From positions 186,001 through 250,000 of the forward strand of contig JADIZR010000007.1 in assembly GCA_016704655.1 (NCBI GenBank): DNA of 64,000 nucleotides. Reading direction: 5' to 3'. The notes beneath the pieces are model-generated. The model made no database searches, was not told where the DNA came from, and saw only the letters and a list, made by a program, of their open reading frames with translations. The first letter of the stretch is position 1, and every line of letters begins with the position of its first letter. Source of the DNA: Pseudomonadota bacterium (GTDB taxonomy: Bacteria > Pseudomonadota > Gammaproteobacteria > Steroidobacterales > Steroidobacteraceae). Shown piece after piece: positions 1 to 7,321 of this stretch. Made by a program: the position numbers and the translations under genes.

Positions 1-2645
1 GCCGACGGGTGCGGTGCTCGGCGTGCTCAACATGCTGCTCAAGCATGCAGCGCGAGCAGAACCCAGAGCTCGTGGCCGTCGTCTTCGACGCGCCGGGCAA
101 GACGTTTCGCGACGAACTGTTCGCGGAGTACAAGTCGCACCGGCCGCCGATGCCGGACGACCTTCGCTCCCAGATCGAGCCGCTGATCGATGCCGTGCAG
201 GCGCTCGGCCTGCCGCTGCTGAGAATTACAGGTGTCGAGGCGGACGACGTCATCGGCACGCTCGCGCAGCGCGCCGTGGACTCGGGACTGCAGGTGCTGA
301 TCTCGACCGGCGACAAGGACATGGCGCAGCTGGTCAACGAGCGCGTCACGCTCGTCAACACCATGACGAACTCGTCCCTCGATCGGGCCGGCGTCAAGCT
401 CAAGTTCGACGTCTACCCCGAACAGATCATCGACTACCTCGCGCTCGTCGGCGACGCCTCCGACAACATTCCCGGCGTGCCGAAAGTCGGCCCGAAGACG
501 GCGGCAAAATGGCTCAACGAGTACCGCACGCTCGACAGCTTGCTAGAGAACCAGGATCGCATCGAAGGCAAGGTCGGCGAGAGCCTGCGCGCCTCGACGG
601 CGGATCTCGCACTGTCGCGCGAACTCGCCAGGATCCGCTGTGACGTCGAGCTCGACATCGGCCCGGAGCAGCTGCGTCGCCACGAACCGGACGTGGCCAG
701 GCTGCGCGAGCTGTACACACGACTCGAACTGCGCTCGCTGCTGAAGTCGCTGGACGCCCCTTCCTCTCCTTCCTCCCCTTCCTCCCCTTCCCCCCCTTCC
801 CCCCCTCCCCCCCCTTCCCCCAACGCCTGGGCGCCTGGCCGCAACTACGAGCTCGTGCTCGAACGGGAACACTTCGACCGCTGGCTCGAGGCACTGCGCG
901 CCGCAGACGTCTTCGCCTTCGACACGGAAACGACGTCGCTCGATTACATGCAGGCCGAGATCGTCGGCGTGTCGTTCGCGGTCGAGTCCGGCACGGCGGC
1001 CTACGTGCCGCTCGCGCACACCTATCCCGGCGCGCCGGATCAGCTGAACCGCGCCGAGGTGCTGCAACTGCTGCAGCCGCTGCTCGAGGACGAGCGTCGC
1101 GGCAAACTGGGCCATCACCTGAAATATGACGCGCACGTGCTGCGCAACCACGGCATCGAACTGCGCGGCATGCGTTTCGATTCGATGCTGGAGTCGTACG
1201 TGCTGAACAGCACGGCGACGCGCCACGACCTGGATTCGGTGGCGCGGCTTTACCTGGGTGTCGAGACGATCCATTACGAGGACGTCGCGGGCAAGGGCGC
1301 GAAGCAGCTCAACTTCAGCGACGTGTCGGTCGAGACGGCCGCGGAGTATTCCGCCGAGGATTCCGACGTCGCGCTGCGCCTGCACCGCACACTCTGGCCG
1401 CGGCTCGAAGCCGTGCCTGCACTCGCCCGGCTCTACCAGGAGATCGAGCAACCACTCGTACCCGTGCTGCTCGACATGGAGCACTGCGGCGTGCTGGTCG
1501 ACGCGCATATGCTCAAGCGCCAGAGCCAGGAACTGTCGCGCAGTCTCGTCGAGCTCGAAAAACGCGCGCATGCCGCTGCGGCGCAGCCTTTCAACCTCGA
1601 ATCGCCGAAGCAGCTGCAGGAAGTGCTGTTCGGCAAACTTGGCCTGCCCGTGAAGCGCAAGACGCCCACCGGCCAGCCGTCGACGGCCGAAGACGTGCTC
1701 GAGGAACTGGCCGACGAGTTCGAACTGCCGCGCATCATCCTGGAGTACCGCGGACTCGCGAAGCTGCGCTCCACGTACACCGACAAGCTGCCGGAACAGA
1801 TCAATCCACGCACGGGCCGCGTCCACACGTCTTATCACCAGGCTGTTGCGGCAACAGGGCGCCTGTCCTCGACCGACCCGAACCTGCAGAACATCCCGAT
1901 CCGCACGGCGGAAGGACGACGCATCCGGCAGGCCTTCGTGGCGCCGCCAGGCCATGTCCTGATTGCGGCCGACTACTCGCAGATCGAACTGCGCATCATG
2001 GCGCACCTTTCGGGCGACGCCGGCCTGCTCGATGCCTTCGCGCACGACCACGACATTCACCAGGCCACCGCCGCCGAGGTATTCGGGGTGCCCGCGCCCG
2101 ATCAGGTCACGCCCGACCAGCGGCGTGCGGCGAAGGCGATCAACTTCGGGCTCATCTACGGCATGTCCGCTTTCGGGCTCGCACGGCAGCTCGGTATCGA
2201 ACGCGGCGCGGCGCAGCAGTACGTGGACCTCTACTTCCAGTGCTACCCGGGCGTGAAGCGCTACATGGACGAGACACGCGCGGCGGCGCGCGAGCAGGGC
2301 TTCGTCGAGACCGTGTTCGGACGCCGGCTCTACCTGCCCGAGATCCGGTCGCGCAACCGTGCGATGCAGCAGTACGCCGAGCGCAGCGCGATCAACGCGC
2401 CGATGCAGGGCACGGCCGCGGACATCATCAAGCGCGCGATGATCGAGGTGCACCGGTGGTTGTTCGCCCAGCCGCACGCGCGCCTCATGATGCAGGTGCA
2501 CGACGAGCTCGTGCTCGAAGTGGCGGAAGAGCGCGTCGACAGCGTGCTCACCGAACTGCGCGGGCACATGGTGGCCGCGGCCGACTTGCGGGTTCCGCTC
2601 AAGGTCGAAGTCGGCGTCGGTCGAAACTGGGACGAAGCGCACTGA
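1..2645 (+). CDS. polA: DNA polymerase I (5'-partial, apparent frameshift near its start)
   Basis: Gap-filling and repair DNA polymerase with three domains. The 5' nuclease region carries VEADDVIGTLA, STGDKDMAQLV and GDASDNIPGVPKVG. A Ser/Pro linker (nt 757-821) follows, then a 3'-5' exonuclease with intact acidic motifs (FDTETTSLD, LKYDAHVL, YSAEDSDVAL), so proofreading looks active. The polymerase domain has motif A DYSQIELRIMAH, motif B RRAAKAINFGLIYG and motif C QVHDELV. The gene begins before the window. The conserved start PTGAVLGVLNML lies in the frame from nt 2, but REQNPELVAVVFDAPGKTF onward lies in the frame from nt 51, so one extra base sits at about nt 38-55. The frame open from the GTG at nt 9 is therefore not the true start. 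Confidence 0.95.
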   Translation, partial: RRVRCSACSTCCSSMQREQNPELVAVVFDAPGKTFRDELFAEYKSHRPPMPDDLRSQIEPLIDAVQALGLPLLRITGVEADDVIGTLAQRAVDSGLQVLISTGDKDMAQLVNERVTLVNTMTNSSLDRAGVKLKFDVYPEQIIDYLALVGDASDNIPGVPKVGPKTAAKWLNEYRTLDSLLENQDRIEGKVGESLRASTADLALSRELARIRCDVELDIGPEQLRRHEPDVARLRELYTRLELRSLLKSLDAPSSPSSPSSPSPPSPPPPPSPNAWAPGRNYELVLEREHFDRWLEALRAADVFAFDTETTSLDYMQAEIVGVSFAVESGTAAYVPLAHTYPGAPDQLNRAEVLQLLQPLLEDERRGKLGHHLKYDAHVLRNHGIELRGMRFDSMLESYVLNSTATRHDLDSVARLYLGVETIHYEDVAGKGAKQLNFSDVSVETAAEYSAEDSDVALRLHRTLWPRLEAVPALARLYQEIEQPLVPVLLDMEHCGVLVDAHMLKRQSQELSRSLVELEKRAHAAAAQPFNLESPKQLQEVLFGKLGLPVKRKTPTGQPSTAEDVLEELADEFELPRIILEYRGLAKLRSTYTDKLPEQINPRTGRVHTSYHQAVAATGRLSSTDPNLQNIPIRTAEGRRIRQAFVAPPGHVLIAADYSQIELRIMAHLSGDAGLLDAFAHDHDIHQATAAEVFGVPAPDQVTPDQRRAAKAINFGLIYGMSAFGLARQLGIERGAAQQYVDLYFQCYPGVKRYMDETRAAAREQGFVETVFGRRLYLPEIRSRNRAMQQYAERSAINAPMQGTAADIIKRAMIEVHRWLFAQPHARLMMQVHDELVLEVAEERVDSVLTELRGHMVAAADLRVPLKVEVGVGRNWDEAH
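757..821 (+). repeat. 65-nt pure C/T tract inside polA
   Basis: Every base from 757 to 821 is C or T, built from CCTTCCTCC-like units and then C runs. In frame it encodes only Ser and Pro and forms the flexible linker between the 5' nuclease and the Klenow part of PolA. A 24-nt core is identical to the complement of the purine tract upstream of the trp promoter (56709-56796). The opposite strand has several G4 runs that could fold into quadruplexes. Confidence 0.8.
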
Positions 2646-2722
2646 ACTTCGCCACGGTGCGGTCATCCAAACAACCGTAAAATGCATCATCCGGGCGTCC
2701 CGCCCAGTCCAGGAGACAAATC

Positions 2723-3280
2723 GTGCGCAAGACCCTCGCCGCCGCCGCGCTCGCGGCTTCATTCAGCCTGCTCAGCCTGCCCGCGTTTTCCGCCGACAAC
2801 GGCATCTATCTCGGCGCCAGCGTCGGTCAAAGCAGCGTCCAGTACGACGAGGAATTTGATGGCGAGAATTTCAACTTCGACGCCAGCGCGACGGGGTTCA
2901 AGGCGATCGCCGGCTGGCGGTTCCTCGACTGGGTTGCTGTCGAAGCCAACTACGTCGACCTCGGCTCCGGCGACGACAACGTGCAGGGCCAACGTATTGA
3001 ATCCGACGTCAATGGCGTCTCGCTGTCGGCGGTGGGTTTCGTACCCATCGGTCCGGTGGACCTGTTTGCGCGCGTCGGCGCCGTCAACTGGAATGCGGAT
3101 CTCGAGGCGCCGAGCCTCGGCGTGAGCGCGAGCGACGACGGCACTGACCTGACCTACGGCGTTGGCGCCCAGTTTCGCGTGTGGAGCCTCAGCATCCGCG
3201 GTGAGTACGAAGTATTCGATATTTCCGACGCGGACACGGTCGACATGTTCTCGATCGGAGTCACCTGGACTTTCCTGTAA
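2723..3280 (+). CDS. Outer-membrane beta-barrel protein (OmpA-like/porin family)
   Basis: A small 185-aa envelope protein. Residues 1-24 are a clear signal peptide (positive MRK, Ala/Leu core, cleavage after AFSA). The mature part shows alternating hydrophobic/polar strands and ends in the typical C-terminal aromatic/hydrophobic strand FSIGVTWTFL, as in 8-stranded barrels. The start is GTG at 2723, supported by AGGAGA about 6 nt upstream. It lies between polA and the small-RNA candidate, and no terminator is visible directly after its stop. The exact function is unknown; the family includes structural Omps and adhesin-like barrels. A porin-type gene next to an envelope-stress RNA is suggestive but unproven. 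Confidence 0.8.
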   Translation: MRKTLAAAALAASFSLLSLPAFSADNGIYLGASVGQSSVQYDEEFDGENFNFDASATGFKAIAGWRFLDWVAVEANYVDLGSGDDNVQGQRIESDVNGVSLSAVGFVPIGPVDLFARVGAVNWNADLEAPSLGVSASDDGTDLTYGVGAQFRVWSLSIRGEYEVFDISDADTVDMFSIGVTWTFL

Positions 3281-3349
3281 CTTAACCCATTGATCGGAAT
3301 AGGATTATTGGCAGTTTAGACGCGGCAGGAAAGCAGGCTGGAGACAGCT

Positions 3350-3377
3350 GGAACTTTCGCGGTAAGACCCCCTCTAA
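3350..3377 (+). promoter_or_regulatory. Sigma-E/AlgU-type promoter for the small RNA
   Basis: GGAACTT (3350-3356), a 16-nt spacer, then TCTAA (3373-3377). This matches the extracytoplasmic stress sigma consensus (GAACTT, 16-17 nt, TCTGA/TCTAA). Transcription would begin around 3383-3385, just before the first hairpin of the RNA. Confidence 0.65.
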
Positions 3378-3383
3378 TCCGTT

Positions 3384-3505
3384 TGAGCGTCCTTGTGACG
3401 CTTGGCGTTGGCCTCTCTCCCTGGGCCCAACGTCTGCCCGGTCATCCCCCAATACCGGGTTGATTTGCCCCGGCTGGATCCACAGGTCCAGCCGGGGTTT
3501 CTTTT
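3384..3505 (+). ncRNA. Candidate trans-acting small RNA at the polA-engB locus (Spot 42/ErsA/sX13 position)
   Basis: About 122 nt with no open reading frame of its own and four hairpins. Hairpin 1 is AGCGTC/GACGCT (3386-3402). Hairpin 2 is CGTTGG/CCAACG (3406-3432) with the C/U-rich loop CCTCTCTCCCT. Hairpin 3 is CCCGGT/ACCGGG (3437-3459) with loop CATCCCCCAAT. A U-rich stretch TTGATTTG is followed by an 11-bp perfect terminator (3468-3505). The position between polA and engB is where E. coli encodes Spot 42 and Pseudomonas encodes ErsA; Xanthomonas sX13 also lies beside polA. C-rich exposed loops and an AlgU-type promoter fit the ErsA/sX13 type. Homology is inferred from position and architecture, not alignment. 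Confidence 0.7.
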
Positions 3506-4101
3506 ATGCGCTTGCCATCGAGCAGCTTTTCCAGCGCGCCGCGTGCTTCCTGCACGCCGTCCCCGGAGTGCGCCGAGAACAACTGCACGGTGACGAGGCC
3601 GTCCCGCGGCAGCTTGCGGCGGACTCCCTGCAACGCATTGCCCGCCGCGCCGCGGCCGAGCTTGTCGGCCTTGGTCAGGAGGATGTGCACCGGCAGGTCG
3701 CGTGACGTAGCCAGCTGCAGCATGTCCTGGTCGTGGTCGGTCAGCGGGTGACGCACATCCATGACGACGATGGTGCCCCGCAGGGATTCCCGCTTGCCGA
3801 AGTAACCGGTGAGCAGCGTGCCCCAGTGCGCGCGCATTTCCCCCGCCACCCTGGCAAACCCGTATCCCGGCAGGTCGACGAGGCGGCGGCCCGCCTGCAG
3901 CTCGAAAAAATTGAGCAGCCGGGTCGCGCCCGGACTCTTGCTGGTCCTGGCCAGCCCCTTGCGCTGGGTGACCGCGTTGATCGCGCTCGACTTGCCTGCA
4001 TTGGAGCGGCCGACCACTGCGACTTCGACGCCCGTATCCGGGGGCAATTGTCCCAGTTTGTTTGCGCTGGTCAGGAAGCGGACTTCGGGATAGGCGGCCA
4101 T
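3442..4101 (-). CDS. engB: Ribosome biogenesis GTPase EngB/YsxC (YihA)
   Basis: A 219-aa TRAFAC GTPase needed for large-subunit ribosome assembly. All G motifs are present: GRSNAGKSS (G1), SPGATRLLNFF (G2 with Thr), DLPGYGFA (G3), LTKADKL (G4) and SAHSG (G5). The start is ATG at 4101 (MAAYPEVRFLTSANKL), the family's usual N-terminus. A longer open frame upstream has no support. The C-terminal tail after LLDGKRIKE is encoded in the antisense of the small-RNA terminator and hairpin 3, so the two genes overlap tail to tail by about 64 nt. It is divergent from the cytochrome c4 gene. Confidence 0.95.
   Translation of the reverse strand: MAAYPEVRFLTSANKLGQLPPDTGVEVAVVGRSNAGKSSAINAVTQRKGLARTSKSPGATRLLNFFELQAGRRLVDLPGYGFARVAGEMRAHWGTLLTGYFGKRESLRGTIVVMDVRHPLTDHDQDMLQLATSRDLPVHILLTKADKLGRGAAGNALQGVRRKLPRDGLVTVQLFSAHSGDGVQEARGALEKLLDGKRIKETPAGPVDPAGANQPGIGG
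3468..3505 (+). terminator. Rho-independent terminator of the small RNA
   Basis: CCCCGGCTGGA (3468-3478) pairs perfectly with TCCAGCCGGGG (3487-3497) around an 8-nt loop, followed by TTTCTTTT (3498-3505). The U tract lies only on the plus-strand side. The same bases encode the last residues of EngB on the other strand. Confidence 0.85.
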
Positions 4102-4242
4102 GTTTCCTGTTCGTGGGACGCGCCCACGACGCGCGAAGGCCTTAGTGTACAATTTACGGCTAGCCCGGCAGGCCGCAGAACAGCACAGTCCCCGGCCTTT
4201 TCTGCGCCGGCGCCCGTTTGGTTTTTGGGAGTGAATGCAGTC

Positions 4243-4854
4243 ATGACCGCGAAGTTCGCCGCCCTCACGCTGGTCGCCGTGCTCGGCTGGACCGGCTCCG
4301 TCCACGCAGCCGGCACCGTCGAGGCCGGCCAGGCCAAATCGGCGACCTGCATGGCCTGCCATGGCATGGACGGTAACAGTGCCAATCCCGAATGGCCGTC
4401 GCTCGCGGGCCAGCATTCGTCCTACATCCTGAAGCAGCTCAAGCACTTCAAGGCTGGCGAGCGACAGAACCTGCTGATGAGCCCGATGGCCATGATCCTG
4501 GCCGACCAGGACATGGAAGACCTCGCGGCCTTCTACGCTTCGCAGACGCCGCGCCCCGCCGGCGAGACGGAACCCTCGAAGCTCCAGCGCGGCCAGAATA
4601 TCTACCGTGCCGGCATCGCCTCGAAGGGCGTGCCGTCGTGTGCCGGCTGCCATGGCCCGAGCGGCCAGGGCATCCCGGGCGCCGCGTTCCCGATGATCGG
4701 CGGCCAGCACGCGGTGTACGCCGCGATCCAGCTGCGGAGTTACAAGTCGGGCGACCGCGCGACCGACCCGAACTCGATGATGCGTACGATCGCGTCCAGG
4801 CTCACGGACGAGGATATCGACGCCGTTGCCTCGTACCTGCAGGGCATGCGTTGA
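4243..4854 (+). CDS. Cytochrome c4-like diheme protein
   Basis: A 203-aa periplasmic or membrane-associated electron carrier. A signal peptide (MTAKFAALTLVAVLGWTGSVHA) is followed by two homologous class-I cytochrome c domains. Each has one CxxCH haem site (CMACH near residue 33, CAGCH near 130) and a distal Met in a PM context (LMSPMAM; NSMM). Cytochrome c4 shuttles electrons from bc1-type complexes to terminal oxidases. The start is ATG 4243 with GGGAGTGA upstream. A longer frame from 3733 runs through engB and is rejected. dsbA follows after 32 nt on the same strand, a common pairing since both act in the periplasm. Confidence 0.92.
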   Translation: MTAKFAALTLVAVLGWTGSVHAAGTVEAGQAKSATCMACHGMDGNSANPEWPSLAGQHSSYILKQLKHFKAGERQNLLMSPMAMILADQDMEDLAAFYASQTPRPAGETEPSKLQRGQNIYRAGIASKGVPSCAGCHGPSGQGIPGAAFPMIGGQHAVYAAIQLRSYKSGDRATDPNSMMRTIASRLTDEDIDAVASYLQGMR

Positions 4855-4886
4855 ACCTCGCGACCCGGCGTCGGTCAGAAGCCACC

Positions 4887-5540
4887 ATGAACAAGCAGAC
4901 CTGCGTTTCCCGGGTCCGGCAGGCGTTCGCTGCCGGCGTGCTGCTGCTGGCGGCCAGCGCGGCCTTTGCCGCTTTCGAACCGCAGCAGGGCGTGCATTAC
5001 AAGCTGCTGACGCCTGCGCAGCCGACCAACGTCGCGCCGGGCAAAGTCGAGGTGGTCGAGGTGTTCTGGTATGCCTGCGGTCATTGCTACCTGCTCGAGC
5101 CCAAGCTCGAAGCCTGGAGCCGCAACGGCAAGCCCGCCAACGCCGAACTCGTGCGCCTGCCCGCCACCTGGAACAACATGCTCAAGACGCACGCGCGCGT
5201 CTTTTACACGATGGAACTGCTCGGCAAGCCGAACCTGAATACCGAGATCTGGCGTGAGATCAACGTCAAGGGCAACCGCCTCGACACGCCGGCAGCGATC
5301 GAGACGTTTTTCACGTCGCGCGGCGTCAACAAAGCCGATTTTCAGAAGGCGTTCGCGGGTTTCGCGGTCGACTCCAAGATCATGAAGGCGGAGGACCTCA
5401 ACCGCCGCTACAAGATCTCAGGCACACCCACGGTGATCGTGAACGGCAAGTACGTCACCGACGTCAGCATGGCCGGCAGCGAGGACAAGCTGTTCGAAGT
5501 GATCAACGCGCTGGTGGCCAGGGAAACGCCGGCGCGCTGA
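4887..5540 (+). CDS. dsbA: Thiol:disulfide interchange protein DsbA
   Basis: A periplasmic dithiol oxidase of 217 aa that introduces disulfides into exported proteins. The signal peptide ends at about AAFA. A thioredoxin fold follows with an inserted helical domain and a cis-Pro loop SGTPTVIVNGKY. The active site reads YACGHCY, CGHC instead of the usual DsbA CPHC, which would be expected to alter the redox potential. The rest (FWYACGHC, LPATWNNML, DLNRRYKISGTP) is standard. It is probably co-transcribed with the upstream cytochrome c4 gene and ends at a strong terminator. Confidence 0.93.
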   Translation: MNKQTCVSRVRQAFAAGVLLLAASAAFAAFEPQQGVHYKLLTPAQPTNVAPGKVEVVEVFWYACGHCYLLEPKLEAWSRNGKPANAELVRLPATWNNMLKTHARVFYTMELLGKPNLNTEIWREINVKGNRLDTPAAIETFFTSRGVNKADFQKAFAGFAVDSKIMKAEDLNRRYKISGTPTVIVNGKYVTDVSMAGSEDKLFEVINALVARETPAR

Positions 5541-5567
5541 TCCTCGCCGGATTCCGGCTACAGCAAA

Positions 5568-5598
5568 AGCCGCCCGGGAAACCAGGGCGGCTATTTTT
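5568..5598 (+). terminator. Rho-independent terminator after dsbA
   Basis: AGCCGCCC (5568-5575) pairs with GGGCGGCT (5585-5592) around loop GGGAAACCA, followed by ATTTTTA. It closes the cytochrome c4-dsbA unit. Confidence 0.85.
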
Positions 5599-5696
5599 AT
5601 GCAGCTCGTTCGTTGCGGCAAGCCGCCGCCGCGCGCGAAGGTTTTTCGTTGCGCCCTGTGTTACAACGGCGACCGGACTTCAGGGCGGATTTCCGG

Positions 5697-6671
5697 ATGC
5701 TGCGCTTATTGATTCCCACCGGCAGTGGCTACACCTGGGTCGAGCACACCCCGCCGGCGCCCTTTCCGGACGAGTTCCTGTGGGCAGACCTGTTCGAGCC
5801 GACGCCCGACGAGGAGCGCGCCGTCGAGGCACTGCTCACCGTCGACGTGCCCACGCGCGACGAAATGAAGGAGATCGAAACCTCCAACCGCCTTTATGAG
5901 GAAGGCGGCGCCGTGTACATGACGGCGACGGTCGGCAGCAAGCTCGACAGTGAGCGCCCGGAGAGCAGCGCAATCACGTTCATCCTTGCCAACGGGCGGA
6001 TGATCACCAACCGCTACGTCAACCCGACGCCGGTGCAGCGCTTCATGCAGTTCGTCGAGCGGTCGCCAGCGGCGTGCACTTCATCGGCCACGCTGTTCGC
6101 GGGCCTCCTCGAATCGTTCGTCGAACGAATCGCCGACCTGCTCGAACGCGTGCAGACCGAACTCGATGCCGTGTCGTTCGCGATCTTTCCGCGTGGCGGC
6201 GCAACCTCGCCGAGCAGCGCCGACCTGCACGCCCTGATCCGCCAGATCGGCGCCGACGGCGACCTGGTCTCGAAGGCGCGAGAAAGCCTCGTGAGCTTCC
6301 AGCGCATCCTGATGTACGTGCAGCAGACCCCGAACCTCGAACTCTCGTCGGACCAGCGCAATCGCTTCAAGTCGACGCTGCGCGACGTGCAGTCGCTGTC
6401 GGACCACGCGTCGTTCCTGGTCAGCAAGATCCAGTTCCTGCTCGACGCCGTGCTCGGCCTCATCAACCTCGAGCAGAACAACATCATCAAGATCTTCTCG
6501 GTCGCGGCCGTGATGTTCCTGCCGCCGACCCTGGTCGCGAGCATCTACGGCATGAACTTCCACTTCATGCCGGAGCTCGACAAGCATTGGGGATACCCGG
6601 CAGCACTGCTGGCCATGGTGTTCTCGGCCCTGGTGCCTTACGTCTACTTCCGCCGCAAGGGCTGGCTGTAG
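5697..6671 (+). CDS. corA: CorA-family Mg2+/divalent cation transporter
   Basis: A 324-aa inner-membrane channel. An N-terminal alpha/beta cytoplasmic domain and long stalk helices lead to two C-terminal membrane helices. The first (FSVAAVMFLPPTLVASI) ends in the signature YGMN followed by FHFMPEL, the pore-mouth loop. The second (AALLAMVFSALVPYVYF) is followed by a basic tail RRKGWL. The start is placed at ATG 5697 (MLRLLIPTGSGYTW). The in-frame extension upstream to 5613 overlaps the dsbA terminator region and looks non-coding. It is followed 19 nt later by the LysE-type exporter. Confidence 0.92.
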   Translation: MLRLLIPTGSGYTWVEHTPPAPFPDEFLWADLFEPTPDEERAVEALLTVDVPTRDEMKEIETSNRLYEEGGAVYMTATVGSKLDSERPESSAITFILANGRMITNRYVNPTPVQRFMQFVERSPAACTSSATLFAGLLESFVERIADLLERVQTELDAVSFAIFPRGGATSPSSADLHALIRQIGADGDLVSKARESLVSFQRILMYVQQTPNLELSSDQRNRFKSTLRDVQSLSDHASFLVSKIQFLLDAVLGLINLEQNNIIKIFSVAAVMFLPPTLVASIYGMNFHFMPELDKHWGYPAALLAMVFSALVPYVYFRRKGWL

Positions 6672-6690
6672 TCCGGCCCGCGGCTGACCG

Positions 6691-7308
6691 ATGGCGCCGG
6701 GCGTCTACCTCGCCCTGACCGCGACGATCGCGGTGGCGGCGCTCACTCCCGGCCCGGCCGTGACGGCCATCGTGGCGCGTGCCATCACCGACGGTATCCG
6801 CCCCGCGCTGGCGATCAACGCGGGCGTCGTCACCGGCGACCTGCTGTTCTTCGCGCTGGCCGCCGCCGGCATGGCAGCGGCAGCCCACTCGCTCGGCGAA
6901 CTGTTCACCGTGCTGCAGTGGCTCGGCGCGGCTTACCTTGCCTGGCAGGGCATCGCTCTGTGGCGTTTCCAGCCGCGCGCCATCACACCCGCAGGTGGCG
7001 TGCCCCACGAGTCGCACTTCTGGCGCAACTACGGAGCTGGCCTGCTGCTGATGTTCGGGCACGTGCAGGCATTGCTGTTCTATGCCGCACTGCTGCCCGG
7101 CTTCGTCGACTTTTCCCGCCTCACGGCGTGGGACGTTGCTCTCGTCGCGCTGACGCTGGTCGTCGTGATCGGGGGTATCAACGCGGGATACGCCGTGCTT
7201 GGGGCCCGTGCCCGCCATTTCTTTGCCAACGCGAGGGCCCAACGCCACCTGCACCGCGTGGCAGGCACGCTGATGCTGCTCGCCGCGTTGCTGGTCGCTA
7301 CCCGGTGA
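6691..7308 (+). CDS. LysE/RhtB family amino-acid exporter
   Basis: A 205-aa inner-membrane protein with about six hydrophobic segments. The family signature lies near the N-terminus (TPGPAVTAIVARAITDGIRP), followed by GVVTGDLLFF. Members export lysine, homoserine, threonine or other small metabolites; the substrate cannot be told from sequence. The gene is tightly packed between corA and the NYN-LOTUS gene (13 nt to the next start), so co-transcription is likely. Confidence 0.9.
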   Translation: MAPGVYLALTATIAVAALTPGPAVTAIVARAITDGIRPALAINAGVVTGDLLFFALAAAGMAAAAHSLGELFTVLQWLGAAYLAWQGIALWRFQPRAITPAGGVPHESHFWRNYGAGLLLMFGHVQALLFYAALLPGFVDFSRLTAWDVALVALTLVVVIGGINAGYAVLGARARHFFANARAQRHLHRVAGTLMLLAALLVATR

Positions 7309-7321
7309 TAGGATTGCCCAC

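Noticed and set aside
37..643. Separate 209-codon gene at the start of the window
   Set aside because: Only its first ~15 codons match PolA; the rest is an out-of-frame reading of polA.
543..2762. Long minus-strand open frame (739 codons) opposite polA
   Set aside because: It mirrors the codon pattern of polA in GC-rich DNA, has no domain-like segments and covers a clearly coding strand.
3281..3505. 4.5S, 6S or tmRNA at the polA-engB gap
   Set aside because: None of their conserved cores is present; the locus and hairpins fit a regulatory RNA instead.
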